Below are positions 23,701 to 35,430 of a DNA stretch of 64,000 nucleotides, in pieces. The translations under genes were made by a program, and so were the position numbers. The notes below the pieces were generated by a model. It searched no databases, had not been told where the DNA came from, and worked only from the letters and a program-made list of their open reading frames with translations. Numbering within the stretch: the stretch's first letter is position 1; every line of letters begins with the position of its first letter. This DNA is from Cavia porcellus (Eukaryota; Chordata; Mammalia; Rodentia; Caviidae), in contig NW_026947504.1 of NCBI RefSeq assembly GCF_034190915.1, positions 65,933,474 through 65,997,473 on the forward strand. Direction: 5' to 3'.

Positions 23701-24550
23701 CTTATTTTTTTCTCTGCATATTGCAGAGATGATTTCAGGCCTCCTACCTAGCCCAGCTCATGGCACTCAGCTCCCATCGTTTTCACTGTCGCTTATCCTC
23801 AAGTCATTCCCTTCTTCATGAATTAATAAAACATGGGTTCAGACCAGGGTCAGGGCCTTTTTTCTGTTTAACCATCATTCTAGCTGGACTTAGGACCCTG
23901 TTGGCTCCTCACAACTACAAATATGCCTTAGTGTCTTTATTCACACCAGCATTGCAGTGGAAGTGGTAGATTGGAATAAACTCACTAGAATTTCAGTAAC
24001 CTTTCCATTGGATTACAAATATAAACTTCCTGGACTGAGATGAGGACCAGGACGAGCTGTCTACAGATTTAGATGGAGGAAATGATTGGAAGAGATCTGT
24101 AGTGGGGTAGAAGCAACGATATCACTGGTTCTTATTACCCAGAAGTGGGTGAGGAGAGAAAACTGAAACTTGGAGCCTGGGAGCTCTTGATTGCCACGGC
24201 AAGATATCAGCACCAGGGGTTACATAAATGGTGATGACCAGTAAAGAATAGAACCAGCCTGAATTTCAGGACTCTGGGTGGTCTCTCTGGGAGTAAATCC
24301 AAAGGAGGGTCCAGGTCATTTACTGAACGGGATCTTTCATGGTTGAGGTGAGGAGGGTTGGAAGAACAGGTCCGATGAGATGAGATGAAGGAGGGGCGTG
24401 ATATTGGTGGAGCAAGAATGGTTGAGTAGTGGCTATAGCAACAGGCGCTGTGACCAAGCAAGTGGACTAGGAGTGTTACATCATAGCAGTGAGCATTGTT
24501 TTCAGACTCAGGCAGGGGACTGCAGGATGTAGGATCTGGCTGTGATTGTT
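20745..24550 (-). repeat. Old unclassified repeat block R2, possibly antisense ERV
   Basis: Like R1, the plus strand is G+A rich. The right end (24200-24545) is homologous to R1. Reversed, the stretch at about 23135-22955 ends in CTGCCTTCTCAATAAACTGT, which resembles the polyadenylation region of a retroviral LTR. Several 60- to 112-codon open frames on the minus strand (for example 22318-21980) have no motif I can name. The limits are soft, and part of the block may be unique sequence. Confidence 0.3.
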
Positions 24551-24853
24551 GTAAATCATGATATCACATGGAAATGTTTATTTTCCACACAATTTCATGG
24601 GTACCTCTACTCAGTTAAGTGAACTTAAGCAATATTTATTTTCTTTTAAAATATCCAAAACAAGTTATTTAATAGTCCTTAAAATTGCTTGCTGTGGAAT
24701 TAGCAGGAGCACAAAGGGGTTTTGAAACTTTGGAGAAAAATAGTAGTATGCACATACATTTGTGTTTTTAGATCCTCTGGGGGGAAGAAAAGAAATGCAA
24801 TCAATGAACCAGTAAAAGAGCAGCGTTAGAAGCTATTTGTCGTGCATGTGTGC

Positions 24854-24904
<51 letters not shown>

Positions 24905-25559
24905 TGTAAGAACATTTGGTAGAAAGCTCATTGCCCCTTTGAAATTAAAAAAAGCTCATTGCCCCTTTCTCCTTTTATTTAATGTTCAAAGAAACTCTAA
25001 AATGACTCAAATAATCAACTCAGATCCTTTAAGAGCTCAGGCAACACCTTCCACTTGCCCAAGGAGTGTTATATTTCTTGGAGAGGTGAAGGCCACGTTA
25101 AGGCTAACACAGGAAGCCACACTCAGGCTGCAAGGTTTATGATTTGTACTTGCAGCCCTGTTTTCCTTCTTGGGTGCTGACTAAGAGAAACACTCCATCC
25201 CAGAGCACCCAGATGAAGCGGTAGCAAACACTGACGAGGTGGTTGGGAAACCAATTAGATTCTTACTCTATATAGATCAGGGCCAGTAAATTACCTATAA
25301 TGGGCCAGATAGGAAATGTTTTGGACTTTGTTGGTCACAAAGTTCCTGTTTCAACTAGTTAACTCTAATGACTGCAGGGTGATAATCTATTTATCTGCAA
25401 AACATCAGATTATTTAGCTTATTGAAAATTTACATGGAGCAAAGCAAACAGACAATAGTGTGAATGTTATTCACCTAAGCTTATTTTTAACAGTTGTAGC
25501 TAAATAAAAAAATACAGTGCAAGCACAAAATATTTAGGTTACACATCATTAAAAGCTTA
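24551..25559. other. Unassigned sequence with GT microsatellite and a 28-bp offset repeat
   Basis: Apart from the microsatellite, the only structure is AAAGCTCATTGCCCCTTT at 24923-24940, repeated at 24951-24968 with an offset of 28 bp. Confidence 0.5.
24846..24906 (+). repeat. (GT)n microsatellite
   Basis: About 60 bp of GT with GC-containing interruptions at its left edge. Confidence 0.97.
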
Positions 25560-25960
25560 TGAGGGTTGAAGAAAAGTTCCTAAAAAGAAAGCTATAAAAT
25601 AAAAAAAAAGGAAAAAAATACAGAGAAGAAAAGGTAAAAGTATTTTAAAATTGGCAGGAAAAATACACGAAAGTTAATAGATAAATATTGTTTCTTGGAA
25701 AATACATACTGAACTTTTTCCAGGAACATATAAATATTTTAAATTGAAAAGAAAAAGGCAAGCACCATAAAATAAGCAATCAAAAGGTAAGAGGAAATGA
25801 ATAAAAATGGTCAAGAAACACATGAAAACTATTCAAAAATTTGATTATATGAAAGATGGATAGTAAAGTTGCTGTGAGATATCACTTTACATCAGGAGAA
25901 AATAGTAGGAAATCCATATGCATTGTGGGCAGAAGTAAGAGAGGTTGAGCCTTGATAAAG
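25560..25960 (+). repeat. Possible ancient L1 ORF2 relic
   Basis: A-rich sequence with GAATAAAAATGGTCAAGAAA, CACATGAAAACTATTCAAAA and TGTGAGATATCACTTTACATC in the order of an ancient L1 ORF2 C-terminal region. It is very degenerate and could be chance A-richness. Confidence 0.35.
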
Positions 25961-26339
25961 TATTACTTACAACAGGTGCCCCCAGGCTCAAGTTTCTGAC
26001 TTGAGGTATGAACTGTAAGACCCTTCTTGTGTGTGAATGAAATTCAGCACTTCCAGAAGTCTGTTTTGGAGGCTTAGGATGGTTAAGATGTACCCCTACA
26101 GAAATGAGCCGCTCTCCATAAAAGGTGCATAAGCTTCCTACCTAAAAGGCTACAAGGTGGCAAGTTTAGTTGCTTTTCACAGTATGGAAGTCTCTGGCAC
26201 ACAATAAATCTCATCTGAGTATTAAATTAAATATATCTATTTCTTTAATGGAAATTAATATTGGCCAGGTATTTTGGTTTGCAACACATTTACTCCATTA
26301 ACTCTTCTGATTCTTTTTTATTTTGTTTTGTTTCTTTGT

Positions 26340-26462
26340 GTTTGTTTTTAGAGCTAGGATCTTGTTATACACTTCGCATTGTCCTTGAACTCACTATGAG
26401 CCAGTCTCGAACTCCCTTCAGCCTCGGGAGAGCTGGGATTACAGGTGTGTACCACTGGTCAA
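26340..26462 (-). repeat. B1-like SINE, antisense
   Basis: Reads GAGCTAGGATCTTGTTATAC, TCCTTGAACTCACTATGAG, TCGAACTCCCTTCAGCCTCG, GAGCTGGGATTACAGGTGTG, TACCACTGGTC: the complement of a B1 element. The T-rich stretch to its left is the complement of its A-tail. Confidence 0.8.
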
Positions 26463-26924
26463 CTCTTCTGATTCTTAAAAGATATTACACTAAGTGAAAA
26501 TAGCCCAGAAATGCTAAAAAAGACATTTTTATTCAATTCATTTGAAGCATAGCCTCTTCAGTCCTACTTTTACCTCCAAAGCAACTATAATGAGGTCTTG
26601 TTCTTATCCCAGGAGTCCATGGATAAATTTCGTTTCCTGATACACTATATACACTTTAAAAATTCAACAATTTTCATGTAAGTAGCTTAATTAGTAAAAT
26701 AAAGATAAAAATATAAAGTACTAGCATTTTTTGACTGATACTTTCCTCTCTCACATATACAGATAACCTACTCCTTTTCATCAGCAAAAATTCCATTTTT
26801 CTGGGGAAATTCTATTCTAGCTCATCATTTTAAAACTAAATTTACCCATTTACAATAAGCCTTTTTGTTATCACATTGATTTCCAGGACTTTTTAAGTGA
26901 AGACAACAAAAAGGTAATGAGAGG

Positions 26925-27140
26925 CAGCCTAGTACATAGCACAGGCATGCAATCTGGCATTTAAAGATGTATATTTAAATCCAAACTTTGTCCTTTAGCT
27001 GTGACACAGTGAACTGCCTAGCCTTTCCCAACCATAGTTTTTGCCTTGTTCAAAACATTAATGACAATACTGTTCATTGAATTGATAAATGAAAGAAATC
27101 ATGTAAAAGTATCCAACATGAAATAGACACTCAGTTGTAT
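26925..27140 (+). repeat. MIR relic
   Basis: It follows the MIR order: TAGCACAGGCATGCAATCTGG, AAATCCAAACTTTGTCC, TTTAGCTGTGACACAG, CCTTTCCCAACCATAG, then GAAATAGACACTCAG. Divergence is high, as expected of this ancient mammalian SINE. Confidence 0.65.
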
Positions 27141-27808
27141 ACTTGTAGATATATGTGTGTTACACACATGCATATATAGAATATAATACATAATTACCTT
27201 AAGAATATAATACATAATTGCCATATTTATGGAAATTAAGTCCTGGAATTACTCATAGGCATTTTTAGTTATGTAACATAACCAAAAAGAAATGACAATA
27301 ATCCTTAGAATGTACAACAGGTAGCATTTTGATTATTTCACAGTTACAACTTTGATTCTGAAGAAAAATGATCACAGATGGCTAAATTAGTAATTTTTGA
27401 GGCTCAATGAATAATTCTCAAGTTATGGTAGCTACACAATCTGTTTGCAGGCTTTATTTCATAATCTGTTTGGGCAACTTTGGGGGAAGAGTTTGACTCT
27501 ATAAAAATGTATCCTCTGTACTCTCAAATCAATTAAAATTTTAAAAAGAAAAGCTATCTATACATATTGTGTGTGTGTTTGGCTATGCAATATAAATACA
27601 TCAGTAAAGAGAGGGAGTTTTAGAATTTGGAAAACGAGAGAAGCCCTTCATATGATCTCTCTTACCTCATTTTATACCTGAAGTAAACTAAAATATCACA
27701 GCTCCTCATTTAAATCATACCAGACAGTCAGCAGACAGTCACACAAAAACGGGTTGCCTTCATTTCCCCCTCCATCATCTAACTAACTGCATCTACTGTT
27801 CTAACTCA
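27141..27808. other. Unassigned A+T-rich sequence
   Basis: Contains an imperfect 24-bp tandem repeat (GAATATAATACATAATTACC at about 27180 and again at about 27204). Nothing else recognised. Confidence 0.5.
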
Positions 27809-27878
27809 TCAGGACAGGTTGGTCTGTGGCCCTGTGCTGTGATTCCAGGAATGAGGCTTTTGCATTCCCACCTCCCCT

Positions 27879-27904
27879 ACACACACACACACACACACAC
27901 ACAC
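27879..27904 (+). repeat. (AC)n microsatellite
   Basis: About 26 bp of AC dinucleotide. Confidence 0.95.
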
Positions 27905-28059
27905 CAGCTGGAAAGAAGGGAGTTGTAAACTTTGACTTCTGCAGTTGAATGAGACATTGTTTGAAGGAAGTGTGTGGGCGGGGAGGCTAACAAACAGCCA
28001 ACTGCCAACTCTTGAAGCAAACATGCTCTCTTTATCCCTGAATGTAGTTTTTTGACTCG

Positions 28060-28345
28060 TAATGAGCATGGTTTCTAATTTTCCTTGCAAATGGGCACGC
28101 TGGTGACCATGGCAACTGGCATGCTCAAAAGATGCCCTGTCAGGGCCTTTGAAAGGCCGACAGACATTTGTATTAAGTGGGCAGAGCCATGTCACCTAGG
28201 GCTGAACAAACACCCAAATGGATGGTGCTCCTTAAAATCACACAAACATTTGTATTTCATTAGGCAAAAATTAATAAGACTCCAATAGGAAGAAGCAAAC
28301 GGGGCTGTTTTTTGTGTATACAGCTGTGCTATGAAGTAATACAGA
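28060..28345. promoter_or_regulatory. Candidate regulatory block with a perfect RFX X-box
   Basis: Complex sequence that does not look like any repeat here. It holds GTGACCATGGCAAC at 28103-28116, a full match to the X-box consensus GTNRCC-N(0-3)-RGYAAC bound by RFX factors. It is followed by a near-palindromic GGCCTTTGAAAGGCC at 28145-28159 with a TCF/LEF-type core, an ATTAATAAG homeodomain-type site near 28270, and a CAGCTG E-box near 28321. Function is inferred from motifs only. Single motifs occur by chance; conservation has not been tested. Confidence 0.3.
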
Positions 28346-28411
28346 GAATGCTTATATGAATAATGATTGCACATGTGTGTTCAATTTATTTCACTTCTTA
28401 CACTGTCTTTA

Positions 28412-28412
28412 G

Positions 28413-28471
<59 letters not shown>

Positions 28472-28490
28472 GTCTCTCTCCATTCTCTCT
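28412..28490 (+). repeat. (TC)n microsatellite
   Basis: About 50 bp of pure TC, then interrupted TC. Open frames across it are repeat artefacts. Confidence 0.97.
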
Positions 28491-28834
28491 TTCTTTTGTG
28501 GGTGTTTCAGAAATCAGTCACAGGTCTACAGCTGGCCAGGACAGGGATTGTGACTATTCCTTTCACATGGCAGGACCCTAATAGAACTTGTATACTTAAA
28601 GGCCACCCTGTGTCATTAGTAAGTTATACTTTTGAAAAAATATATATGATCACTTCCTTGATGATGCAGGGCATGTGTCTAGTGGTCTGACATTAATCAG
28701 ATGTAAATAAAATTTTGAAAAGTCTGGATCTAGAAATAATGATATTCTAATTTTTAAAAAATAATTCAACTATGATTTTTAGTGTAAAGATTCTCAAGAG
28801 ATGAGGGCTGTCCTCTTAGGACAGTCCTACTTGC

Positions 28835-28995
28835 AGGTCACCATTCCCACCTTTTTCCTTGAACCCAGGACCTTCACACTGAAATACACTCTCAGCTCTG
28901 TTCTCACTAAATTTCTCTGGCTTGTCTAAAAGTTGATATCTTCTGTCTCAGTCTCCCAGAGTGCTGAGGGTACATACCCATATTCAATCCCACCT
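28835..28995 (-). repeat. B1+ID composite SINE, antisense, diverged
   Basis: The left part (TTGAACCCAGGACCTTCACA, then CTCTCAGCTC) is the complement of an ID/tRNA-type unit. The right part (GTCTCAGTCTCCCAGAGTG, CTGAGGGTACATACCC) is the complement of a B1 unit. On its own strand the order is B1 then ID, the layout of the B1-dID composites described in squirrel-related and dormouse lineages. Confidence 0.55.
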
Positions 28996-30214
28996 TTTGA
29001 GATATTGCCTTCTTCCTCACTCCACAACAGAAGCCTGGAGGCTAGTACAAGTTTTTGAAGAGGAAATGGAGAAGGAAGAAGGAAGGGAGGGCAGAAAGAG
29101 AGGAGTAAGAGAGATTTAAAGAGCGATGATATACAAGATAGTCCTCAATATGTTGATTATATGTTTCATGAGGCAATGGCCTCTTTCTTTTATTCAGATA
29201 GCTTGACTTGCATACTTTCCTTAAAAGGAATTAGCAATATGAAATGGGAGCAAACACACAAACAAACAAAACTTCAAAATAGCTGGACTTCTATTGCAGG
29301 ACTTAGATATAAACAAGGGGTTCTTCAGTCATAAAGCCCTTCAACATTCATTAATCTTCCCTGGTCACAATGCTTGACTTACTCTTTCCTAATTTGTCAC
29401 TCTGCCTTCATTGATAGACACCTCAAAAGATCACAGCTTTTGAGATAGAAGTTTTTCATTTCTGCTATGTGTTACTCTAGAGTTTTCCTCATCTGCCCAA
29501 CTTCCATAAAACCTGACTTTGTAAACTCCAGAGCTCACACCCTTAGGCCAAGTCTATTTTTCCTGACATTGTATTTCCCATTCTTCTCAGAGCTAGCAAT
29601 TTCTATTTGCTGCTAAATCTCCAGTTTGCAGGCTGGGCTTGCTTACAAGCTGAGTGGATGAGTAGGAGGAGGAAGGACATGAAAATATCTCTCTTTCTCC
29701 ATGTGATTATGAAATAAGATTCAGTAGTGCCTTCTGCAGGCATAACTCCAGCTCTGCAAATAAGCAATGGAATATCTGCAAATGTGCAGGGGATCCTTGA
29801 GTGCCTTCCACGGCTGACCAATTGCTGGGGAGGAGCATTTGGACAGAGAAGCACTCTCACCCAGACAGTGAGTCACCCCTAAAAGTTCCCACTCCACCAT
29901 GCCTTCAAGCAATTCTAGACCTTGCATCCAAATATGGTAAGTCTAAAATATTTTATAATGAAGTTGGTGCCCAGGTGTTTTCTTTCACTACCAAGATGTG
30001 TTTTTAAAGTGGAAGGCAAGTAATGAGTTTAGGAGTAAAAGAGACAATTTTTAAGTTTTGTGATTTTGAAGGATACTTTTAACAATGCTGAAGACAAGTG
30101 AAAAAAAATGCAAAAGTATTCCACAAAAGGCAAAAAATTGCCTTTAGGATGGTGATACCCACTGATTAAATCACTGAAGTGAGAAAAGACTCAAATTTCT
30201 GTTGTCTTTATGTC
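28996..30214. other. Unassigned sequence
   Basis: No gene recognised. A short open frame from 29801 runs into ATG|GTAAGTC at about 29935-29942, which fits a splice-donor consensus. With no matching acceptor, homology or second exon this is not called as an exon. Confidence 0.4.
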
Positions 30215-30470
30215 ATTCTTGTATTAGTTGCACAAAAAACTGCCCCTAAGTCAATACTTTAAAACAACCTACATTAATTACATCACAGTTTCTGCGTGCT
30301 AGGAATACCACCATGACTCGGCTTTCGCTCCAGTCCACTTTGGTTTTTGTCAGGCCTCAATTCTTCATGAGCGTTTGAGCAGAAGGCCTTCTGGTTATTG
30401 GCTAATAGCTTCCTTGAGTTCCTTGTCAATAGACCTTATAGGACTACCTATAAAGGCTAGTTTCTGAGAG
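30215..30470 (-). mobile_element. MLT/MaLR-like LTR relic, antisense
   Basis: CTTGTATTAGTTGCACAAAA, AAAACAACCTACATTAATTA, CATCACAGTTTCTG and ATGACTCGGCTTTCGCTCC follow the order seen in reversed ancient LTRs of the MLT1 type. Strongly diverged. Confidence 0.45.
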
Positions 30471-33083
30471 ATAGAGAGAAGGATGAAGACAGAGACACAG
30501 AGATACAAGACAATTTCTGACACACAGCATTTAATCACTGAAGAGCCGGCAAACCAATGCAGTGGATTGTCTTACAGATGAAGGGGTTATAATGTACTGT
30601 TTTCATTTAGATTATGAAGAAGATCTTAGTACAATCCATTGGATCCTCAGGACTTCAGATATCTGTCAAGAAGGTATAATAATTCTTAATAAAATTAGTG
30701 CATAACCAAAGAATTAGGCATATTAAATGAGCCATGCTAAATCTCATAATGAACCTGTATTTGGTGCTGCAGAAGAATATTTCATTCAAAATAGAATCAT
30801 TAAATATGGGAAATTAATAGAAACTGAAATTGGCTTTCATTCCAATGATTCGTGTGGCACTACATCCTTCATGTTAATGAGATGCTTTGGAGAACTTTGC
30901 AAAAAGAATCATGAAGGAGGCAGAAAAGAGAAGGAAGGTGAGCAGATGGAGGAAGACAAGGAAAGAGAGTGAGATCAAAAAATAGTAGAGAAAGTTGCTT
31001 TCTTTACACTGAAGCTCAAACTTTGTCCTCTTCTGACAACAGTTTGCTACTGAGAGAAAGGGAAAAGACAGGCAAAAAAGAGAGAAGAAACGGATAGAAA
31101 AAAAGAGGACCAAAGGAAATATGAAGGAGGAGAAAAGAGATGTAAGAGATTCTAAGAAAATGTACACAGCAGTTTGGCAGTTTCAAAATTAAGCTCAGTG
31201 TAACAAAATTACCCAACCCCTAGTATGTACCAGGCATTGTGTTGGAAGTTAGGAATATAAAGATAAAGGACACTGGCTGCTGATACTGGGCATTCACAAG
31301 AAAAAAAAAGTTTGAGAAGAAATAACATGAAATCCAAGAAAACTTGCATTGCAATGATGATTAGGAGGCTCCAAAGGGGTCAAGTGCTTTTTCTCTGAGT
31401 ACTTTTGATGATGAATTCCTATTTCAAATAATATATTCTCTACTTGACATCAGATTTTAGATTTTTTGAAGAGACTTCTGAAGTTTACTACTTAGTAAGA
31501 GGTTGAGGGAGGGGAGAGAAGGATGTGTGTGGTTTGCATCTCAGCAAGCTTCATTCTCCATCCTAACAGATGTTTGGCTAAAGCCCCACAACATAAAACA
31601 CGACTACTGGATTTGGTGTAAAATGTGTAATTAACCTATGCTGATTGAGTCACGTAGAAGACACAGGGCTGACTTGCCACTGGACACTGTTTACAGAACG
31701 AGCATGTCAGCCTGAACTGTTCATTCTGCTCCAAGTTTACCATCATGTTCAGCACAGCTGCAAGGTCTGCACTCCTCCCTCAGTTTATTATCCCCTTGGG
31801 CAGCCTGTGGCCCTCTAGGCTCATGCTGGCTCTTAATGGTCTGCAAATATGAAACTCCCAAAATGAAACCAGGACTCAGCTGCTCCAGATGTATCAACCT
31901 CAGATTCAAAATGAGATTAAATTATATTTTATAATAGATACTGTAGGTCACAATTTAGAGACATTCTTTCCCCTACTTTTGTTCCTTCCCCTTCTATTCC
32001 TCTTCACCCTATACCAATTCTCAAACTTTGGGAGTCTCTTTCTTTCCCTGGTCACTTCTTTGTCCTTTCTCTTTGTTCAGCGTCTTCACTCTATGCTAGC
32101 GACAGTCTCGGGTATTTCTACGCTCTCTAGGTCAAGAGCAGTGGAAATAAAGCTTTGCCACTGGGATGCCCTGTTTCCTTCCTGCCTGCTTCGCCCCTGC
32201 CTGGCTCTACTTCCATCGTCCCCTGAGTTCTCTTCTGAGTCCATTCGTCCTGTTTTACACACTCATTTAGATTGTCTTCACCCAATAAGGTAAATGGAGA
32301 TGATATCTATAAATCAAAGACTAAAATGTTTATTTATAGCCACAAGCTCACAATCAAGCTCCAGACAAACACATATTTCCACCTGGGTATTCTACTCGTA
32401 CCTCAAACTTAACTGTTTAAAACTTCAGCCAGAGGAAATGGTTCTAGGTAAGACAGAGAAGCATGGTCCACACTGTCTGCATTATTTAATGAAGCTCTAA
32501 TACCTTGGCCAGCTATTGGGGGACTCTGACAAGCAAGTAGGTTGGGGGGAAAAACTGAAATTCAAAGAACCAGTGAATAAGTGATGAGCTTCTCCTATTT
32601 TTCTCAATGTCCCCCAGCTCAGATACTAAGCAGCATTAAAGTGGGACTGGGAATCAGGACTAGCACAAACAGGCACGTCCAGGAGATTCCTTTTTGCTCT
32701 GGCTTGAGCATGGGGAAAGAGCTGCATGGAGCAGAGCCTCTGTGGTATTTTCTTCTGGCTATTTCCCAGTGCCCAAACCCATGCCATCCTCCAGAGTGGT
32801 GGCAGGGAGAAGGGAACAGTAAGTCTTAGGGGCATGTACTTTCTCCATTCCATGATTTGCCTTTATTTCCCTATGATGTGTTTTGAAGAACAGGTGTTAA
32901 TTTTGACCAACTCCATTAAGTCTTTCATATGTGTTTAAATATTCATTTTAAATATTCAACTTTTCTTCCAGTAGTGCGAGTTCATCATCATGTTCAGCAC
33001 CTCCTGTCATTTTTCTTCAATCTAAAGAACATTAACATGAAGAACTTTGTTATATGGGTCTCATACATACATACACATATATG
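30471..33083. other. Unassigned sequence with a small MIR-like piece
   Basis: 31205-31265 (TAGTATGTACCAGGCATTGT, GGAATATAAAGATAAAGGAC) resembles a MIR/L2-type fragment. Several purine-rich tracts lie at 30890-31150. Short open frames at 31889-32293 and elsewhere carry no motif. Confidence 0.45.
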
Positions 33084-33111
33084 AATAGATAGATATAGAT
33101 AGGTGATAGAT

Positions 33112-33155
<44 letters not shown>
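33084..33155 (+). repeat. (GATA)n microsatellite
   Basis: About 70 bp of GATA tetranucleotide, interrupted on the left and pure on the right. Confidence 0.97.
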
Positions 33156-33157
<2 letters not shown>

Positions 33158-33179
33158 TTCATATTGGTGCTTTTATCTG

Positions 33180-34225
33180 TCATGTCTTTAAAGGCACTGT
33201 TTTAGGTCTTCCAGACCCATGTATTTTTCTTATGAAAAGTTACCCATCATTTTTCTTCCATACTATGTCTCCTTTTCTTTCAGTGTTTTTAAGATGTTGT
33301 CTTACTCTGGTTTTCAGCAGTCATGATGTGGGTAGATGTGCTTTAATTTGCCCTGCAGTGAAAATTTTCTGCTGGGGGTTTTGCCAAATGTCATGAATAT
33401 ATGACTTACTGTTTGGGATCAAATTTAGAAAATGGTTAGTGAGTATAGTCACATTTTCCTCTGCCCCATTTTCTCTCTCATCTCTTTCTTATATGTGTGT
33501 TAAACTTATTAAAACAATCTCACATCTCACTGAGAATATTTACTCAAAAAGCTTTTTGTACCTTTGTCTTTCAATTTAAATTATTCTTATCCTTATTGTT
33601 CTATCTGTGTAGGCATTGCTCCTTTCTCAGGGAAGGCAGGGAAAACATATTTTTTCATATAATTTTACAAAATAAGTTTTTACATGCTGAGATTTTATTT
33701 GATTTGCTTTTCAGTTTACATCATTTATCAACTCCAGCATTTCACCTCATATATCCATGCTTTCCTGTCAATTTCAACATCTGATTAGTTTCCTCTAGTC
33801 ATTTTTTCCTGTATATTTGCAAGTTTAATAAATATGTTATAATCTATATCATGGATGGCAATCTACAGAGATTGAATTGTATTATCTTCCTCTGGAAAAC
33901 ACTGGGTTTGTCTTAGAAGGAAGTTCAGTTATTACCAGACAAAATTCAATTTTTGAAGACTTGAGTTTTGGACTCTGTTAGATTTATGCTACTTTTGCTT
34001 TACAACCAGCATAGGTCAAATCCATTAGTCCTGAGGCATATGACACAACTTTTGGATTTCAATTTTGAAAGCCTGAGGAATTTTTTAAGTCTGTTTATTT
34101 TGGAAGACTGGAATTCCAAATTCTGTATATCTGTAAGAGGCATCTGTTGAAGTCTCTTTTCAGCAAGTTTAAGGTGTTTTTGTTTTCTCCTTGGGCTTTG
34201 CTTCCATTTGCTTGTGATTGATTCT
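33180..34225 (-). mobile_element. Ancient L1/HAL1-type relic, antisense
   Basis: The plus strand contains TTGTCTTACTCTGGTTTTCA followed by GCAGTCATGATGTGGGTAG. A CTGCCCCATTTTCTCTCTCA block and CTTATATGTGTGTTAAACTT come next. This is the order of the reversed ORF1/5' region of ancient mammalian L1M/HAL1 elements. Right of this, CTTCCTCTGGAAAACACTGG fits the same class. No open frame survives. Confidence 0.5.
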
Positions 34226-34227
34226 CC

Positions 34228-34605
34228 ACCAACTATTATTGAGGCTTAGTCTTCAGTGCGGTAGTGTTGGGAGCTGGGGCAAAGTGGGAGATGTTTGAGT
34301 CGTGGGAGGTTTAAATCACGGGGATGGAGTCCTCATGAACGAATAAATACTTTTTTCTCAGGAATGTGTTAGCTATCATGATAGTTTTCTCTATACATAC
34401 CCATTGACCTCTTGCTTTTCTGCCCTGCATGGAAGAACATAAGGCTGTCACCAGAAGCCAAATAGATGCCCCTGCCATAGTCTTAGGATACTGTAGCCTA
34501 CAAAACTGTGTATTCAAATTAACCTCTTTTCCTTATACATCTTCCAGTTCAGGTATCATGCTATAGCAACAGAAAATTGACCAAGATAGGCATCTTGGTT
34601 TCATC
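34228..34605 (+). mobile_element. MST/MaLR-like solo LTR
   Basis: GTCGTGGGAGGTTTAAATC, ACGGGGATGGAGTCCTCATG, GTTAGCTATCATGATAGTTT and the closing AAATTAACCTCTTTTCCTTA, CTATAGCAACAGAAAATTGA blocks match the order of MST-type MaLR LTRs. It splits the ancient L1/HAL1 relic, hence is younger than it. Confidence 0.55.
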
Positions 34606-34623
34606 TCATGCAAATCAGGTAAT

Positions 34624-34689
34624 GATTTCAGGGAAATTTCTATACAGACTTTCAGGGATTTCAGGGAAATTTCTATACAGACTTCAGCA
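34624..34689 (+). repeat. 33-bp tandem duplication
   Basis: The unit starting GATTTCAGGGAAATTTCTAT at 34624 is repeated at 34657. About 27 of 33 positions are identical in a row and the rest is nearly so. Confidence 0.9.
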
Positions 34690-34879
34690 CTATGGCCCAC
34701 ACACTAATGGACTAGGAAATATAATATGAGAAAAAAATCATAAAAAATGTGAATCTTACTTTATAAGGTTCAAATCACTGACACTTTCTGCCAGAATTTC
34801 TTCCCATGGTTTACAATTGTTATTGAGAAAAAAATTTCAAACATTCCACTCTGTCTTTACTCTTTTATTTTATAATTAT

Positions 34880-35430
34880 TTTGTTTTCTTTCTATTATGT
34901 GCTGAATAATTTCATATATGTCTTTCTATGCAGTAAACTCTCTGTAGGTTTATTTCAGTGACTAATCTGTTGATTGAGTTTCTAATTTCAATGACTATAT
35001 TTTTCATTTCTAAAAATTCTTTTTCATATTAGGCCTTCTACCTTGTGTTTTTAGTTTTTTTGAGACCCTAGTTATTTTGACAATACTGATTTAATAACTT
35101 TTATCTTGGAATTGTGTTTTTTGCATATTTTGGAGGATCAAATTAAATTACATATTCAGTCAACTGATTTGTACTTAATTAATTTGTATCACTGTTTGCT
35201 TGATTTTTGACCTAGCTTTGAATTTTGACTTTTAACTGTAGAAATGATCTGTGATCCTTGCTGAGGGTGCAGCCTTCCAGAGAGATTTTGCTTTGAATTG
35301 CAGATCTGTCCATCAGCTCACAGATTCACTACTCTAGGGATATAGCTCACTTTTTAGAGAGCCTAAAATGTTTAAAACATTCCTTTTCACATTTTATCCA
35401 CAATTACTAGATGTTTTGTCAAGGGAGGAG
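34880..35430 (-). mobile_element. Ancient L1/HAL1-type relic, antisense, second piece
   Basis: GTTTCTAATTTCAATGACTA, TTTTTCATTTCTAAAAATTC, TTTTTCATATTAGGCC and TATTTTGGAGGATCAAATT belong to the same reversed ancient ORF1/5' UTR order as 33180-34225. Probably one element cut by the MST-like LTR. Confidence 0.4.

Noticed and set aside
27809..28195. 128-codon minus-strand frame
   Set aside because: Runs through an (AC)n tract giving a Cys-Val repeat and has no recognisable domain or splice context.
29801..29942. Possible coding exon ending in a GTAAGT splice donor
   Set aside because: No acceptor, no homology and no partner exon seen. A 7-base donor match is common by chance.
33084..33155. Regular direct repeats as a CRISPR-like array
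   Set aside because: Plain GATA tetranucleotide microsatellite with no spacers; the genome is mammalian.
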